Shown: one piece after another, positions 1-8,799 of the stretch
How positions within the stretch are numbered: the first letter of the stretch is position 1
How the letters are laid out: every line of letters starts with the position of its first letter
Assembly: GCF_023115355.1 (NCBI RefSeq)
Contig: NZ_CP096019.1
Span: 1,798,001-1,862,000 of the forward strand
DNA: 64,000 bases
Direction: 5' to 3'
From: Halocatena salina
Lineage (GTDB): Archaea > Halobacteriota > Halobacteria > Halobacteriales > Haloarculaceae
Made by a program: the position numbers and the translations under genes
Notes under the pieces: generated by a model
Databases searched by the model: none
What the model saw: only the letters and a program-made list of their open reading frames with translations
What the model was told of the DNA's origin: nothing

Positions 1-1611
1 CACCGTGTACGTACACGCCTCTTCGGTGAACTCCACGATCGAATACCCCCAGATGCTGCTGTCGAAAAACTCGATGTGGGGATTCAAGGTGGTCACCGCC
101 CGCTCGGTGATATCGAACTGATCAAACTCGTCGATCCCCGGTACGATCTCCGAGAGATTTACGCTCGTGACGGCAGGCGTCATGAGCTCGACGCCGACCC
201 GTTCGTTGTCGCCGAAGAGGTCGTATCCCGTTCGTTGGTATCCGGCCATCGCGGTGTGGAGATCGCCGGTTAAGGTGATGAAATTCGACGTTCCGTTCTG
301 GGCGAGCCGGCGCATGATCGTCCGGTATTCGTCGCGGTACCCATCCCACGCATCCCGGTTGAGGTAGGAACCGACCGCTCCCGTTCCCATTTCGAGCGGC
401 ATCGTCAGCACCTCGTTTCCCCACACGGTCCACTGCGCCTCGTCGTCGTCGATCGTGTTCAAAAACCACTGTCGCTGGTCGTCTCCGAGCATCGTTCGTC
501 CCGAGGCGTCTCCGTTGGCGAACGCTGGTGGTGGATCACGAAACAGTCGCTCGTCGGTGAGGACGAGCGTCACGAGATCACCGAATCTGAACTGTCGCTG
601 CAACCGGAATCGCTCGTGGAGATCGGGAGTCCCTTCGTCGGCCGGTTCGTAGTCGATTCGGGCGGGTATTTGCTCGACCCATGCCGTGATGGCTGCGGCA
701 GTGATCCGCGTCGCTGCGTCGGGATCGTCCCCCTTGGGATGTGCAGGGAGTCGCGGGCTATCGGTGTCGTAATCCCAGTACCGGTTGTCCGCCACTTCGT
801 GGTCGTCCCAACCGGCGATCAGCGTATGACGTTCGAGCGCGCGCTGGAGGTGTGGATCGGATCGGTACGTGTTGTACAGATACCGGTAGTCCGCGCGCGT
901 GTGAGCGAGATCATGACCACTCGGCAGTTCAAGCTCGCGGTCTGGGTACGTGTTGCTCACAGGGGAACTGTACTGGCCGTCAGCCGATTCGTAGATGAAA
1001 TCCCCGAGGTGAATCAGGAAATCCACGTCCTCCTCGGCAACGTGGCTGTACGCTCCGTAATATCCGTTCTGGTAATCTTGACACGTCAACACCGCGAACC
1101 GGACGCTATCGGTCGCTGTGTTCGGATCGGGCAGCGTCCGACAGCGTCCGGTTCGGCTGGCCGTTCCGTCGTGGATGAATCGGTAGGTGTATTCGCTGTC
1201 GGGCGACAGCTTTCCGTCGAGATCGACCGTCACCGTGTGGTCGTGGTCGGCCGTAATTGCCTCTGGCTCCACGATCCCCCGGTGGACCGGGTCGGAGAAG
1301 GAGTCGTCCCGTCCGACCTCGACGGCGACCGGCCCTCCTTGGTACTCGCCGGGCGCGATCCGCGTCCATAGAAGGACCCCCTCCGGCGTCGGTCCCCCAC
1401 TCGCTATTGACTGGGGAAACACAGCGTCCGTGCGCTCGGTGTCGGCCGTGAACACCGACCGATCCGTGGGCTGTACGGTGTCGACCGGAAGCGCAACCCC
1501 GTTATCACCGAACACCGACGCGACCCCGCTAACGGCGGCCATCAACGTCGTTCCTTGCAGAAACGTCCGACGTCCGATACGACGTTCGTCATTATCATCT
1601 TGACTACTCAT
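1..1611 (-). CDS. phoD: PhoD-type alkaline phosphatase/phosphodiesterase, 3' end cut by window
   Basis: Exported metallophosphoesterase expected to release phosphate from phosphodiesters or monoesters outside the membrane. The 537 codons visible are open up to the window edge. The N-terminus carries a Tat signal (R14-R15-T-F-L) followed by a hydrophobic stretch, so the folded protein is probably exported by Tat. A PhoD N-terminal beta domain (about residues 45-140) precedes the catalytic part with the family signatures HLGDFIYE, WDDHE and TGDLHTA, which supply the metal ligands. The last visible part (NPHIEFFDSSIWGY) matches the usual PhoD C-terminal region, so only a short tail is missing. 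Start chosen at the ATG at 1609-1611: the ATG 4 bases further upstream runs into a stop, and a TATA-like box lies 25-34 bases upstream. Confidence 0.9.
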   Translation of the reverse strand, partial: MSSQDDNDERRIGRRTFLQGTTLMAAVSGVASVFGDNGVALPVDTVQPTDRSVFTADTERTDAVFPQSIASGGPTPEGVLLWTRIAPGEYQGGPVAVEVGRDDSFSDPVHRGIVEPEAITADHDHTVTVDLDGKLSPDSEYTYRFIHDGTASRTGRCRTLPDPNTATDSVRFAVLTCQDYQNGYYGAYSHVAEEDVDFLIHLGDFIYESADGQYSSPVSNTYPDRELELPSGHDLAHTRADYRYLYNTYRSDPHLQRALERHTLIAGWDDHEVADNRYWDYDTDSPRLPAHPKGDDPDAATRITAAAITAWVEQIPARIDYEPADEGTPDLHERFRLQRQFRFGDLVTLVLTDERLFRDPPPAFANGDASGRTMLGDDQRQWFLNTIDDDEAQWTVWGNEVLTMPLEMGTGAVGSYLNRDAWDGYRDEYRTIMRRLAQNGTSNFITLTGDLHTAMAGYQRTGYDLFGDNERVGVELMTPAVTSVNLSEIVPGIDEFDQFDITERAVTTLNPHIEFFDSSIWGYSIVEFTEEACTYTV

Positions 1612-1635
1612 TCATTTATACTATGTATTCGGTAA

Positions 1636-1645
1636 CTAAAAATAG
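1636..1645 (-). promoter_or_regulatory. TATA-like box of the phoD gene
   Basis: On the minus strand this reads CTATTTTTAG and lies 25-34 bases before the ATG at 1611. That is the spacing of an archaeal TATA box for a leaderless or nearly leaderless mRNA. Confidence 0.45.
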
Positions 1646-1907
1646 TGTGGTACGACGTCTAAGTACGGGACTGTTTGTGCAAGCGTCGATACAGGGGGGT
1701 ATCTGTGTTTGTTGTCTCGTTCATACGCAACCGACTAACGTTCCAAGAGGTTGACTGATACACCGTATAGCGCGATATGAATGAGCGCTCGCAGCTGTCG
1801 GTCTTACACTTACTAATAAGTCATCTCAGCCATTGCACATCCTCCATGGACACGTTTGGTGTGCTAGAGGAGCGATCCCAAACTGATCGGTCTCGAAGGG
1901 AGTGGGT

Positions 1908-1918
1908 GGAGGGGTGAT
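1908..1918 (+). promoter_or_regulatory. Strong Shine-Dalgarno sequence of the sulfatase gene
   Basis: GGAGGGGTGAT, five bases before the ATG at 1924, closely complementary to the 3' end of archaeal 16S rRNA. It fixes the start codon and implies a leadered transcript, unlike many genes in this window that have a TATA-like box about 25-30 bases before their start. Confidence 0.75.
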
Positions 1919-1923
1919 TACGC

Positions 1924-3375
1924 ATGCGCAATGTTGTACTCATTGTTCTCGACACGGTTCGGAAGGACGTTTTCGATGAGCAGGCGACCCGGCTCCGTTC
2001 GGCGTCGGGGACTTCTTTCGAACAGGCTCGCGCCGCGAGTTCGTGGAGCGTGCCGAGCCATACGAGCATCTTCACGGGGCAGTTACCACATACACACGGC
2101 GTTCACGCCGAAAGCTTCGACTCGTCGTTCAGCTTCTCGACGATCGACCGTGCGGAGACGTTCCTTGGTGACCTGCCGGAGTATCGAACGATCGGATTGA
2201 GCGCGAACTCCTATATGAACCGCGCGTTCGGATTCGACTCACATTTCGATGCGTTTTCGGACTTCTCTATCGGGTCACACATCCATGAAAGCCTGTTCAC
2301 GGAGGGATTAGCAGTCAAGGAATTCCTATCGAGAGACGACGGGTCGAGCGCCATAAAACGGTATCTCGACTTTCTTCGGGCCTGTTTCGACCACGATCGA
2401 TCGGTGAAAAGCCTCGCCAACGGCGTCTGGTCCCAAATCGGTCCGACGGTGAAACAGCTCCCCGTTCCGGAAGTCGTCGACGATGGCGCGCAAAACATCG
2501 CACACACGGCTCGCAATCATGCTCGGGCGGACGAGGAACCGTTGTTTCTGTTTGCGAATCTGATGGATGCTCACACGCCACTTCGGAATCTGATTCAGTT
2601 CGATCAGTCCATACACTCCGTGCCAAACGACTGGAGTTCGAACGAGTTCGACAAGTGGGAGCTGAACAAGGATGAATCAGCGACAGAGGCGTACACACGC
2701 AACTATCGGCAGCTGTACGGTGCTGCTGTCGAGTATCTCGATCGGGTGGTCGCCGATCTGATCGACAGCATCCAGCGCGTTACCGACCGTGAAACGTCGT
2801 TCGTCATCGTCTCCGATCACGGTCACAATCTCGGATACGAGGCCGATGACAGTCTCTTTCATCACACCGGCAGCATGACTGAGGGGATCATGCATACGCC
2901 CTGTGAAATCGTCAACCCACCGGCTGGCTACCCCGACACCGTTTCGGAGTTTTTCTCTCATCTCGAACTCGGTGAACTCCTTGTTCGGCTCGCTCACGAG
3001 GAACCCTTCGAGAACGACCTCACCGCAGAGCAGATCCCGGCCGAAACCGTCGGGCTGCTCGGAACGAATCCGACGTGGGACCGGGAGTTTACCGACGACG
3101 AGTACGCTCACTGGAACCGAATGATTCGGTGTGTGTATCACGAGGATACGAAACGCCAATGGAATTCACTAGAGGAGTGTTATGCGTACGAACTCGACGC
3201 TGATCGTCCGTCCTGGCAGCGACAGATCACTGACGACGCAGCGCCAACTCAACGAGCGACAGCACTGTTCGAGGAGGAACTGATGGCGTACAAACGGCAA
3301 GCTGTCGCCGACACGCAGGATCTCACATTCGATGACTCGGTCGAAGACCAACTTCAGCAACTGGGCTATCTCTGA
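1924..3375 (+). CDS. Sulfatase family protein (alkaline phosphatase superfamily)
   Basis: Predicted sulfuric ester hydrolase of 483 aa. The N-terminal metal-binding strand VLIVLDTVRKD begins at residue 5. The catalytic loop reads S42-V-P-S-H-T, a serine-type version of the sulfatase C/S-x-P-S-R motif in which the usual arginine is histidine. The metal motif SDHG follows near residue 298 and a long C-terminal region ends the protein. There is no signal peptide, so it should be cytoplasmic. The related phosphodiesterases and sugar phosphotransferases of this superfamily are alternative roles, because the nucleophile is Ser and the motif is imperfect. It stands alone, convergent to nothing and followed by a 234-base spacer. 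Confidence 0.8.
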   Translation: MRNVVLIVLDTVRKDVFDEQATRLRSASGTSFEQARAASSWSVPSHTSIFTGQLPHTHGVHAESFDSSFSFSTIDRAETFLGDLPEYRTIGLSANSYMNRAFGFDSHFDAFSDFSIGSHIHESLFTEGLAVKEFLSRDDGSSAIKRYLDFLRACFDHDRSVKSLANGVWSQIGPTVKQLPVPEVVDDGAQNIAHTARNHARADEEPLFLFANLMDAHTPLRNLIQFDQSIHSVPNDWSSNEFDKWELNKDESATEAYTRNYRQLYGAAVEYLDRVVADLIDSIQRVTDRETSFVIVSDHGHNLGYEADDSLFHHTGSMTEGIMHTPCEIVNPPAGYPDTVSEFFSHLELGELLVRLAHEEPFENDLTAEQIPAETVGLLGTNPTWDREFTDDEYAHWNRMIRCVYHEDTKRQWNSLEECYAYELDADRPSWQRQITDDAAPTQRATALFEEELMAYKRQAVADTQDLTFDDSVEDQLQQLGYL

Positions 3376-3389
3376 TTACTTCGCTATTG

Positions 3390-3545
3390 TCACGCTGGCC
3401 GGCCGTAGATCTCTCGATGGCGCTCGATGTTGCGCTTTGTCAGCTCGCGCACGGCCTCGTGGCGCTCTTCACGGTGGTGGCGTTCTTGACCGTCGTGATC
3501 AACTCCTCGTCCCGATCGCCGTGGGTACTGATGGATGTTTGTCCT
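3390..3545 (-). pseudogene. Possible C-terminal gene remnant, no start codon
   Basis: Reading the minus strand to a stop at 3390-3392 gives about 50 codons without an ATG, ending in the highly charged helical stretch RELTKRNIERHREIYG. It looks more like the end of a real protein than random sequence, but I cannot assign a family. It could also be the spurious antisense of a short hydrophobic plus-strand reading frame. The rest of 3376-3609 shows nothing else. Confidence 0.2.
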
Positions 3546-3609
3546 CTATCGTCATGTGCGCTTCTCGTGTAACCATCCTTTATCACATCTGGTGTCGTGA
3601 TCCACGCTG

Positions 3610-4740
3610 ATGGCTGTGACCAACTGTGACGTGGTGGTCGTCGGAGTGGGTGGCATGGGAAGCGCGACGGTCTCCCAGCTCGCCCGGCGAGGCTACGACG
3701 TCGTCGGTCTCGAACGGTACGATATCCCGCACGCGATGGGATCCTCCCACGGGATTACCCGTATCATCCGGCGGCCCCAGTACGAGGATCCGGCGTACGT
3801 TCCGCTAGTCGATCGGGCGCTCGATCGGTGGGCCGCGCTCGAAAAGGAGCACCCGCGTCAACTCCTCCACCGCGTCGGCAGCCTCGACATCGGTCCGCCC
3901 GAGGTGGGCGTGTACGCCGACTCGAAACGCTCGTGTGCGGTCCACGACATTCCTCATGAGGATCTCTCCAGCTCGGAGTTGAACGAGCGGTTCGGCTACG
4001 AGCTCCCGGATACCCACCGGGCAGTGTACCAGTCCGACGGTGGTTTTCTTCACTGTGAACAGTGCATCGTTGCCCACGTGCAGGATGCCCACGCCCACGG
4101 TGGAACAGTTCGGGCAAGAGAGGCTGTCGAGGAGTGGACCGCAAGCGAGTCAGGCGTCAGCGTTCGAACCGACCGGCGGGAGTACGCGGCCGACCGTATG
4201 ATCGTCACTGCGGGCGCGTGGACCAGCCAGTTTCTTCCCTCGTTCTCCCATCTGCTCCAACCTGAACGGCAGGTGTTGGGCTGGTTCCAGCCCGACCTCC
4301 CCGAACGGTTTTGCCCAGAGAACTTTCCGGTGTTCGTCTGTGAGGTCGATGACGATCACTACTACGGTTTTCCGGCCTACGAGAGACCGGGATTCAAACT
4401 CGGGAAGTTCAACCACCGTGGGGAGACCGGACCACCGGTCGAACTGGCCCGCGAACCCGACCGAGAGGACGAACGACTCCTCCGTGAGTTCGCCGAGGAA
4501 TACGTCCCGAGCGGAGCCGGACCAACGATGGGTCTCTCGACATGTATGTTCACTAACACCCCCGACGAGGATTTCCTTCTCGACACTCATCCTGATTACG
4601 AGTCCATCGTCGTGGGTGCGGGCTTTTCCGGACACGGCTTCAAGTTCGCCAGCGTGATCGGTGAAATCCTCACTGATCTCGCTGTCGAGGGACGAACGGA
4701 CCACCCGATCGATCCGTTCGCCATCGACCGGTTCGACTGA
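3610..4740 (+). CDS. solA: Sarcosine/N-methyltryptophan oxidase-like FAD oxidoreductase
   Basis: FAD-dependent amine oxidase of the D-amino acid oxidase superfamily, 376 aa, the usual length for monomeric sarcosine oxidase and N-methyl-tryptophan oxidase. The dinucleotide-binding motif VVGVGGMGSA lies at residues 10-19, and the SSHGITRIIR segment typical of this subfamily follows. A cysteine in STCMFTNTPDEDF (about residue 313) aligns with the residue that carries covalent flavin in monomeric sarcosine oxidase. The C-terminal flavin motif VVGAGFSGHGFKFA is intact. Oxidative demethylation of an N-methyl amino acid, with release of peroxide, is the likely reaction; the substrate cannot be told from sequence. 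Cytoplasmic, monocistronic. Confidence 0.8.
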   Translation: MAVTNCDVVVVGVGGMGSATVSQLARRGYDVVGLERYDIPHAMGSSHGITRIIRRPQYEDPAYVPLVDRALDRWAALEKEHPRQLLHRVGSLDIGPPEVGVYADSKRSCAVHDIPHEDLSSSELNERFGYELPDTHRAVYQSDGGFLHCEQCIVAHVQDAHAHGGTVRAREAVEEWTASESGVSVRTDRREYAADRMIVTAGAWTSQFLPSFSHLLQPERQVLGWFQPDLPERFCPENFPVFVCEVDDDHYYGFPAYERPGFKLGKFNHRGETGPPVELAREPDREDERLLREFAEEYVPSGAGPTMGLSTCMFTNTPDEDFLLDTHPDYESIVVGAGFSGHGFKFASVIGEILTDLAVEGRTDHPIDPFAIDRFD

Positions 4741-4768
4741 GCCACACCGGGCTACAGAGCCCACCGGG

Positions 4769-5920
4769 CTACACTGACAGCGGGTCGGACACTGTCTCGG
4801 TTTCGTGTTCGGCGGCGTGCTTTCGGAGCCACTTCCGTCCGCGGTCGGTCGCTCGGGGGCCGAAGTCGTTGTTTTCTACCTGAAACCGTCCGTTGCCCCG
4901 GCTCTGCTGGATGATCGACTCGCGACCGTGGCGTTCGAGCAGCGGTACCGCCTCACACCAACTGTCTCGGACCCACGAGTTGGCCCTCGGTTCCCCTCGG
5001 AGCACGACGGCGGCCGAATTCGTCGTCTCGAACACGGTGTGGTGAACGCGCAGATACTTCCCTGCCAACGGTCCGGTGTGATCATCGAGGTTTTGGCTGA
5101 GCCGATGCATGTCGAAGGCGTGTCTGACAGCGTGCGGACCGACCACATTGAATCGGGCTTCGTATCCGTTTTCCCGGTGTCCGAACGCAGCCACCGCATG
5201 CCGGTTGTAATCGAAGTAGTTCCATTCGATCAGATGGATACCGTTGCGGAGATCGAGTCCGTAGCCGAGGGTGTCCATCTGGTTGTGATGAATCGCGTTG
5301 TGGTGGACGTGTGAGCCGGTCGGTGTCTCTCCGGTTCCAAAACTGACCGCAGCGTGTGTCCAACCTGCCAGCTCGCAGTGGTCGATTTCGATATCGTCGC
5401 CGGTGAATTCGAACGCCCGCGCATAGTACGATGACGCCGGCCGAGACTTCGACCGCGGATCGAAATACTCCGTTTCGGGACCGACTACCCGCAGTCCCGT
5501 CACTCTGATTCCCGACTCAGGGGATCGAAAGACAGTCGGTGCGGTAGCTGGCACCGTGATCTGTGCCCCCGGACCATCGAGTCCGCGATCGCTGGCGATC
5601 GTGACGTTCGCTGCGATCGAAAGTGGCATCGACACCGAATCGTCCAAACGGAGATCGGTTCCGTTCGGTAGCCAGACTGTCGCACCCGGCGTCGAAAGTG
5701 CCCCACGAAGGTCTGATACCGTCTCGACCACGTGGGTCGCGTCCGCTCGTCTGACCCGCCCGCCCCGAGCGATAAAGCCCAGTGGCTCCGACTGTTTGAC
5801 GCCCGCGATCGAAAGACATCCACTGGAGAACACCCCCCCCGTGATCCCCGCTGTCAACGCGAGCACTTCCCGTCGGGTCTGGCTCACGGTCGACGACCCT
5901 GCAGGCTCTCCGTCACCCAT
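4769..5920 (-). CDS. Tat-exported right-handed beta-helix lipoprotein
   Basis: Protein of 383 aa with a twin-arginine signal (R16-R17-E-V-L) ending in a lipobox SSGC with Cys35 as the probable lipidated residue. The mature part shows short repeating strands with N, H and D turns (for example HHNAIHHNQMD and DIEIDHCELAGW), as in the pectate lyase-like parallel beta-helix (NosD/PbH1) fold. It is probably anchored on the outer face of the membrane and may bind or cleave polysaccharide. No lyase active-site residues can be claimed. A TATA-like box 21-30 bases upstream supports the start. Confidence 0.75.
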   Translation of the reverse strand: MGDGEPAGSSTVSQTRREVLALTAGITGGVFSSGCLSIAGVKQSEPLGFIARGGRVRRADATHVVETVSDLRGALSTPGATVWLPNGTDLRLDDSVSMPLSIAANVTIASDRGLDGPGAQITVPATAPTVFRSPESGIRVTGLRVVGPETEYFDPRSKSRPASSYYARAFEFTGDDIEIDHCELAGWTHAAVSFGTGETPTGSHVHHNAIHHNQMDTLGYGLDLRNGIHLIEWNYFDYNRHAVAAFGHRENGYEARFNVVGPHAVRHAFDMHRLSQNLDDHTGPLAGKYLRVHHTVFETTNSAAVVLRGEPRANSWVRDSWCEAVPLLERHGRESIIQQSRGNGRFQVENNDFGPRATDRGRKWLRKHAAEHETETVSDPLSV

Positions 5921-5940
5921 ACCAACGCCACCTGCGCCAC

Positions 5941-5950
5941 GGAGTATAAG
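5941..5950 (-). promoter_or_regulatory. TATA-like box of the beta-helix lipoprotein gene
   Basis: Minus-strand CTTATACTCC, 21-30 bases before the ATG at 5920, consistent with a leaderless transcript. Confidence 0.45.
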
Positions 5951-6051
5951 CTATCCCCTTTCCCGACCGCCTAGATCATCTAATATGTAAGAAATAAGTT
6001 GTGATAGGTGATCTTCGTGTAGAAATGTACAATTGATTCTGTCGTTTTCCG

Positions 6052-8007
6052 TTATATCTCGGTCACGCGTTGGTACTCCTGATCGACGGCAGCCGCATCT
6101 TCGGGGAGCAGCGCGACGACGAGGAACTCGGCGTAGTCGGCAACGTACTCGATGAGCGCAGCGATGCGATCGGAGTCGATCGCCTCGAGGGAATCCAGTA
6201 GCATGATCGGGACCGATTCGTGCACTTCGTGGACGAGATAGCCCGCGAGGGCAAACACCAGTCCTGTGACCTCCCGTTCACTTTCCGAGAGGTGATCGAC
6301 GGTGTCCTCGTAAGCAGTTCCCGATTCAGTGCTACGAATGACGTGGAGATCGAACGTCCGCTCGGAGACGGTTCGCCGTCCCTTGGTGACTTCGTGTTCG
6401 GTTCGTTCGATCCAGATGCGTTCGAGATTGGCGTATTCGAGCAGATCCAACACGGTTTCCATGTGGTCGTTGAACTGTTCGATCGCCTGTTTCTCGATCT
6501 GCTGGATGCGCGTTCGGAGATCGGCGAGATTCTCTTGTACCGTCTCCTGTCGCTGTTTGAGTTCGTCGCGCTGTTCGACCCGCGCTTCGATGTCGTCGAT
6601 CTCGGACTCGACGGATTCGCGCTGGCTCTGTATCCGGCCAAGCTCGAACTCGAGTTGGTTCGCTTCCTTATGAAGATCGAGAATGTCGCTGTAATCCTCC
6701 TCTTGAAGGTCCTCGACGTTGTCTTCGAGCCGTTCGATCTCCGATTCCAGTTCATCACGCTCCGATTGCAGCTCTTCGATCCTCGTCTCGCGGCGTTCGA
6801 GTTCCGTGTCGATCTGTTCGAGCCGTCGTTCGAGCCGATCGCGTTCGCGCTGGTGTTCTTCGAGCGTGTTCTTCTCCTCCTGTAGTTGGCTGATCTCGTT
6901 TCGGAGCGAGTTTCGCTCTTCGAACCGTTCCGACCGGAACTGCTGGAGCCGATCGAGCGTCTCTTCGATCTCCGATTTCGGGACCTCGCTCCCACACGTC
7001 CAACAGACGACGCTCTCGGTGTCTGCAACCAGCTGATCGGTGAGTGCTTCCGCCTCGGTGTCGCTTTCACCTCGAAGCGAGTCGACGATCTCGCGGCTCG
7101 TCCCGTCGAGCATTTCCTCGTTGAACTGGATGATCGTCTGTAGTTCGTTGACTGTGGTATCGATCGATCGTAGACGATCGCGCAGCCGTCCGATCTCCGT
7201 CTCGATCTCCTCGATATCCCCGACGGGCGTTCCTGGAAGCTCTTCGAGTTCCGTTTGAAGCTCCGATCGCTCTTTTTGCAGGGCTTGGAGGCTTTCGCGC
7301 TGGGTGTCTAGTTCGTACCGGGTGTCGTCTAAGGATGCTCGCGCGTCGTGAAGCTCGTCAAGCGCCGCCTCCAGCTCGCGTTTGTCGGCCCGACTGTCCT
7401 CGACGTCTGCGTCGGCTTCTGCTAGTTCCTCCTCTTTCGCTTCGAGGGCGTCCTGTTTCTCCGAGATCTGTTGGGTGAGCGATGTCCGGCGGTCTTCCAG
7501 CTCGACGAGCTGGTCCGCGAGCGCGTCGAGATCCGATAGCTCGGTTTCGATCTTGCGCTGCTCGGCTTCGAGTTGCTTGATTTCAGCTTGAATCGCGTCC
7601 GTATCCACAGGCCGCATGATAAGTTCTCGAAGATCCTCACTCCGAGCGACTGCTTGTCTGGCCTCGTTCGACTCCAACAGAAACGCGAACAGATCTGCCA
7701 GCTCTGTGTCATCGAGGTACGGATCCCCACCGGTGATGATCGTTCCGTTATGGCGCTCTAACGTCCGGTTGTACGTTTCATCACCGATCGTCATCTCGAC
7801 TGCTCCCTCGGTCGCGTCACCCTTCAACGAGACGCGATCGCTTCCGAAGGCAGCCATGATTGCCTGCAACAACGATGTACGATTAGTTGCGTTTCGACCG
7901 GCGAGTGCAGTGACTCCTGGTGTGAACTCGACGGTCGTGCTGTCGATACCGCCGATGTTCTCTACGGAGAGCTGCATCTTTTCCGTTCCAATCTGCGATG
8001 CTCCCAT
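6052..8007 (-). CDS. sph3: Archaea-specific SMC-related protein (Sph3-like)
   Basis: Rad50/SMC-like protein of 651 aa. N-terminal ATPase head half, a very long coiled coil (about residues 145-560) interrupted by a zinc-hook-type CWTC near residue 336, then the C-terminal head with HLSESEREVTG as signature and PIMLLDSLEAID as Walker B. Walker A reads GRNATNRTSLL: the invariant lysine is arginine, and the Walker B acidic catalytic residue is serine. I recall this Walker A form as typical of the haloarchaeal subfamily, so it is probably not a broken gene. In Haloferax volcanii the homologue sph3, next to rdfA, is needed for rod shape. Here rdfA lies directly upstream on the same strand (99-base gap), suggesting an operon. 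Cytoplasmic; ATP hydrolysis is uncertain. Confidence 0.85.
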   Translation of the reverse strand: MGASQIGTEKMQLSVENIGGIDSTTVEFTPGVTALAGRNATNRTSLLQAIMAAFGSDRVSLKGDATEGAVEMTIGDETYNRTLERHNGTIITGGDPYLDDTELADLFAFLLESNEARQAVARSEDLRELIMRPVDTDAIQAEIKQLEAEQRKIETELSDLDALADQLVELEDRRTSLTQQISEKQDALEAKEEELAEADADVEDSRADKRELEAALDELHDARASLDDTRYELDTQRESLQALQKERSELQTELEELPGTPVGDIEEIETEIGRLRDRLRSIDTTVNELQTIIQFNEEMLDGTSREIVDSLRGESDTEAEALTDQLVADTESVVCWTCGSEVPKSEIEETLDRLQQFRSERFEERNSLRNEISQLQEEKNTLEEHQRERDRLERRLEQIDTELERRETRIEELQSERDELESEIERLEDNVEDLQEEDYSDILDLHKEANQLEFELGRIQSQRESVESEIDDIEARVEQRDELKQRQETVQENLADLRTRIQQIEKQAIEQFNDHMETVLDLLEYANLERIWIERTEHEVTKGRRTVSERTFDLHVIRSTESGTAYEDTVDHLSESEREVTGLVFALAGYLVHEVHESVPIMLLDSLEAIDSDRIAALIEYVADYAEFLVVALLPEDAAAVDQEYQRVTEI

Positions 8008-8106
8008 ATATGTATTCCTCAGAGAGCCACCTATTTAACTCCTCAGACTCGTAGATGACGAGAACGTCTGTCTCGGGGTTACAGATGTAATTTCGTAACG
8101 GCTAGC

Positions 8107-8790
8107 TCAATCGAGCGATTCGACGGTATTATCATCCGTTGATACACAGTCACAGTGCCCCCGTTCGAGGAGTTCTACAACACTGTATCTGGTTCCACAG
8201 TCCTGACAGGTTACAGTCACGTCAACGAGAACGTCGAAGTCGCCGATCTTGAGACGGTCGGTGTTTTCGAGCGTCGAGAGGTTGTCCTCGGTGACACGGA
8301 GCGTTCGGTGAGAGAGGCGTTGGATCGCCTGTGTAACGCTTTCGATCCGGTCGTTGTCGTCAGTCGCCGGTGCTGAGTGGCGCGCACCCCGGTATTTCGT
8401 GAGATACGTGTGGACTGCCTGATGGGAGACGAAATCTCGTTCGAGCTTATCGATCGCGACCCCATCGCGTTTCAGGTCGTTCCGGGCCTGTGTGCGGACA
8501 CCACTGCTGACGTCATCACCCGTGAGCAACCGATACACGTTATCAACCTCGCCATCGATCGGTTGACGACCAGCCCGCGTCATCGCTACTTCGAGGAGGT
8601 GTTTGTTCAACCAGTCTGCGAGCTCGCGGAGGCTGTATCGCTCCTCGCTGTTGCCCGTCCATCGTGCCTCCATCGTCTGTCCGAGACCGTCCAAGTCGTA
8701 CTCGACCAGAACGCGACCGACTTTACTGGTGGTATGTGACTGGTCTGATTCTTTATCATCAGACTCGGTCCCATCCCCTTGATCGTTCAT
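8107..8790 (-). CDS. rdfA: Rod-determining factor RdfA
   Basis: Protein of 227 aa resembling RdfA, a factor required for the rod form of Haloferax volcanii. An acidic tail of about 25 residues is followed by the conserved segment KVGRVLVEYDLDGLG, a helical middle (RYSLRELADWLN) and a C-terminal zinc-binding motif CQDC with a later CDC. It precedes the SMC-like gene on the same strand, the arrangement known from Haloferax, so both probably act together in cell-shape control. I choose the ATG at 8790 over the GTG at 8799, because a TATA-like TTATTCGTA lies 24-34 bases upstream of the ATG. Confidence 0.8.
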   Translation of the reverse strand: MNDQGDGTESDDKESDQSHTTSKVGRVLVEYDLDGLGQTMEARWTGNSEERYSLRELADWLNKHLLEVAMTRAGRQPIDGEVDNVYRLLTGDDVSSGVRTQARNDLKRDGVAIDKLERDFVSHQAVHTYLTKYRGARHSAPATDDNDRIESVTQAIQRLSHRTLRVTEDNLSTLENTDRLKIGDFDVLVDVTVTCQDCGTRYSVVELLERGHCDCVSTDDNTVESLD

Positions 8791-8799
8791 TCTAGTCAC

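Larger units (their letters stand above)
1612..1923. other. Divergent intergenic region phoD / sulfatase
   Basis: Holds the phoD TATA-like box near 1640 and the sulfatase ribosome binding site near 1913. I see no further gene, repeat or RNA in it. Confidence 0.5.

Noticed and set aside
616-1371. Plus-strand reading frame of 251 codons at the left end
   Set aside because: Antisense to phoD, whose motifs are unambiguous.
6220-6885. Hydrophobic plus-strand frame inside the SMC-like gene
   Set aside because: Shadow of the charged coiled coil; no start signals or domain.
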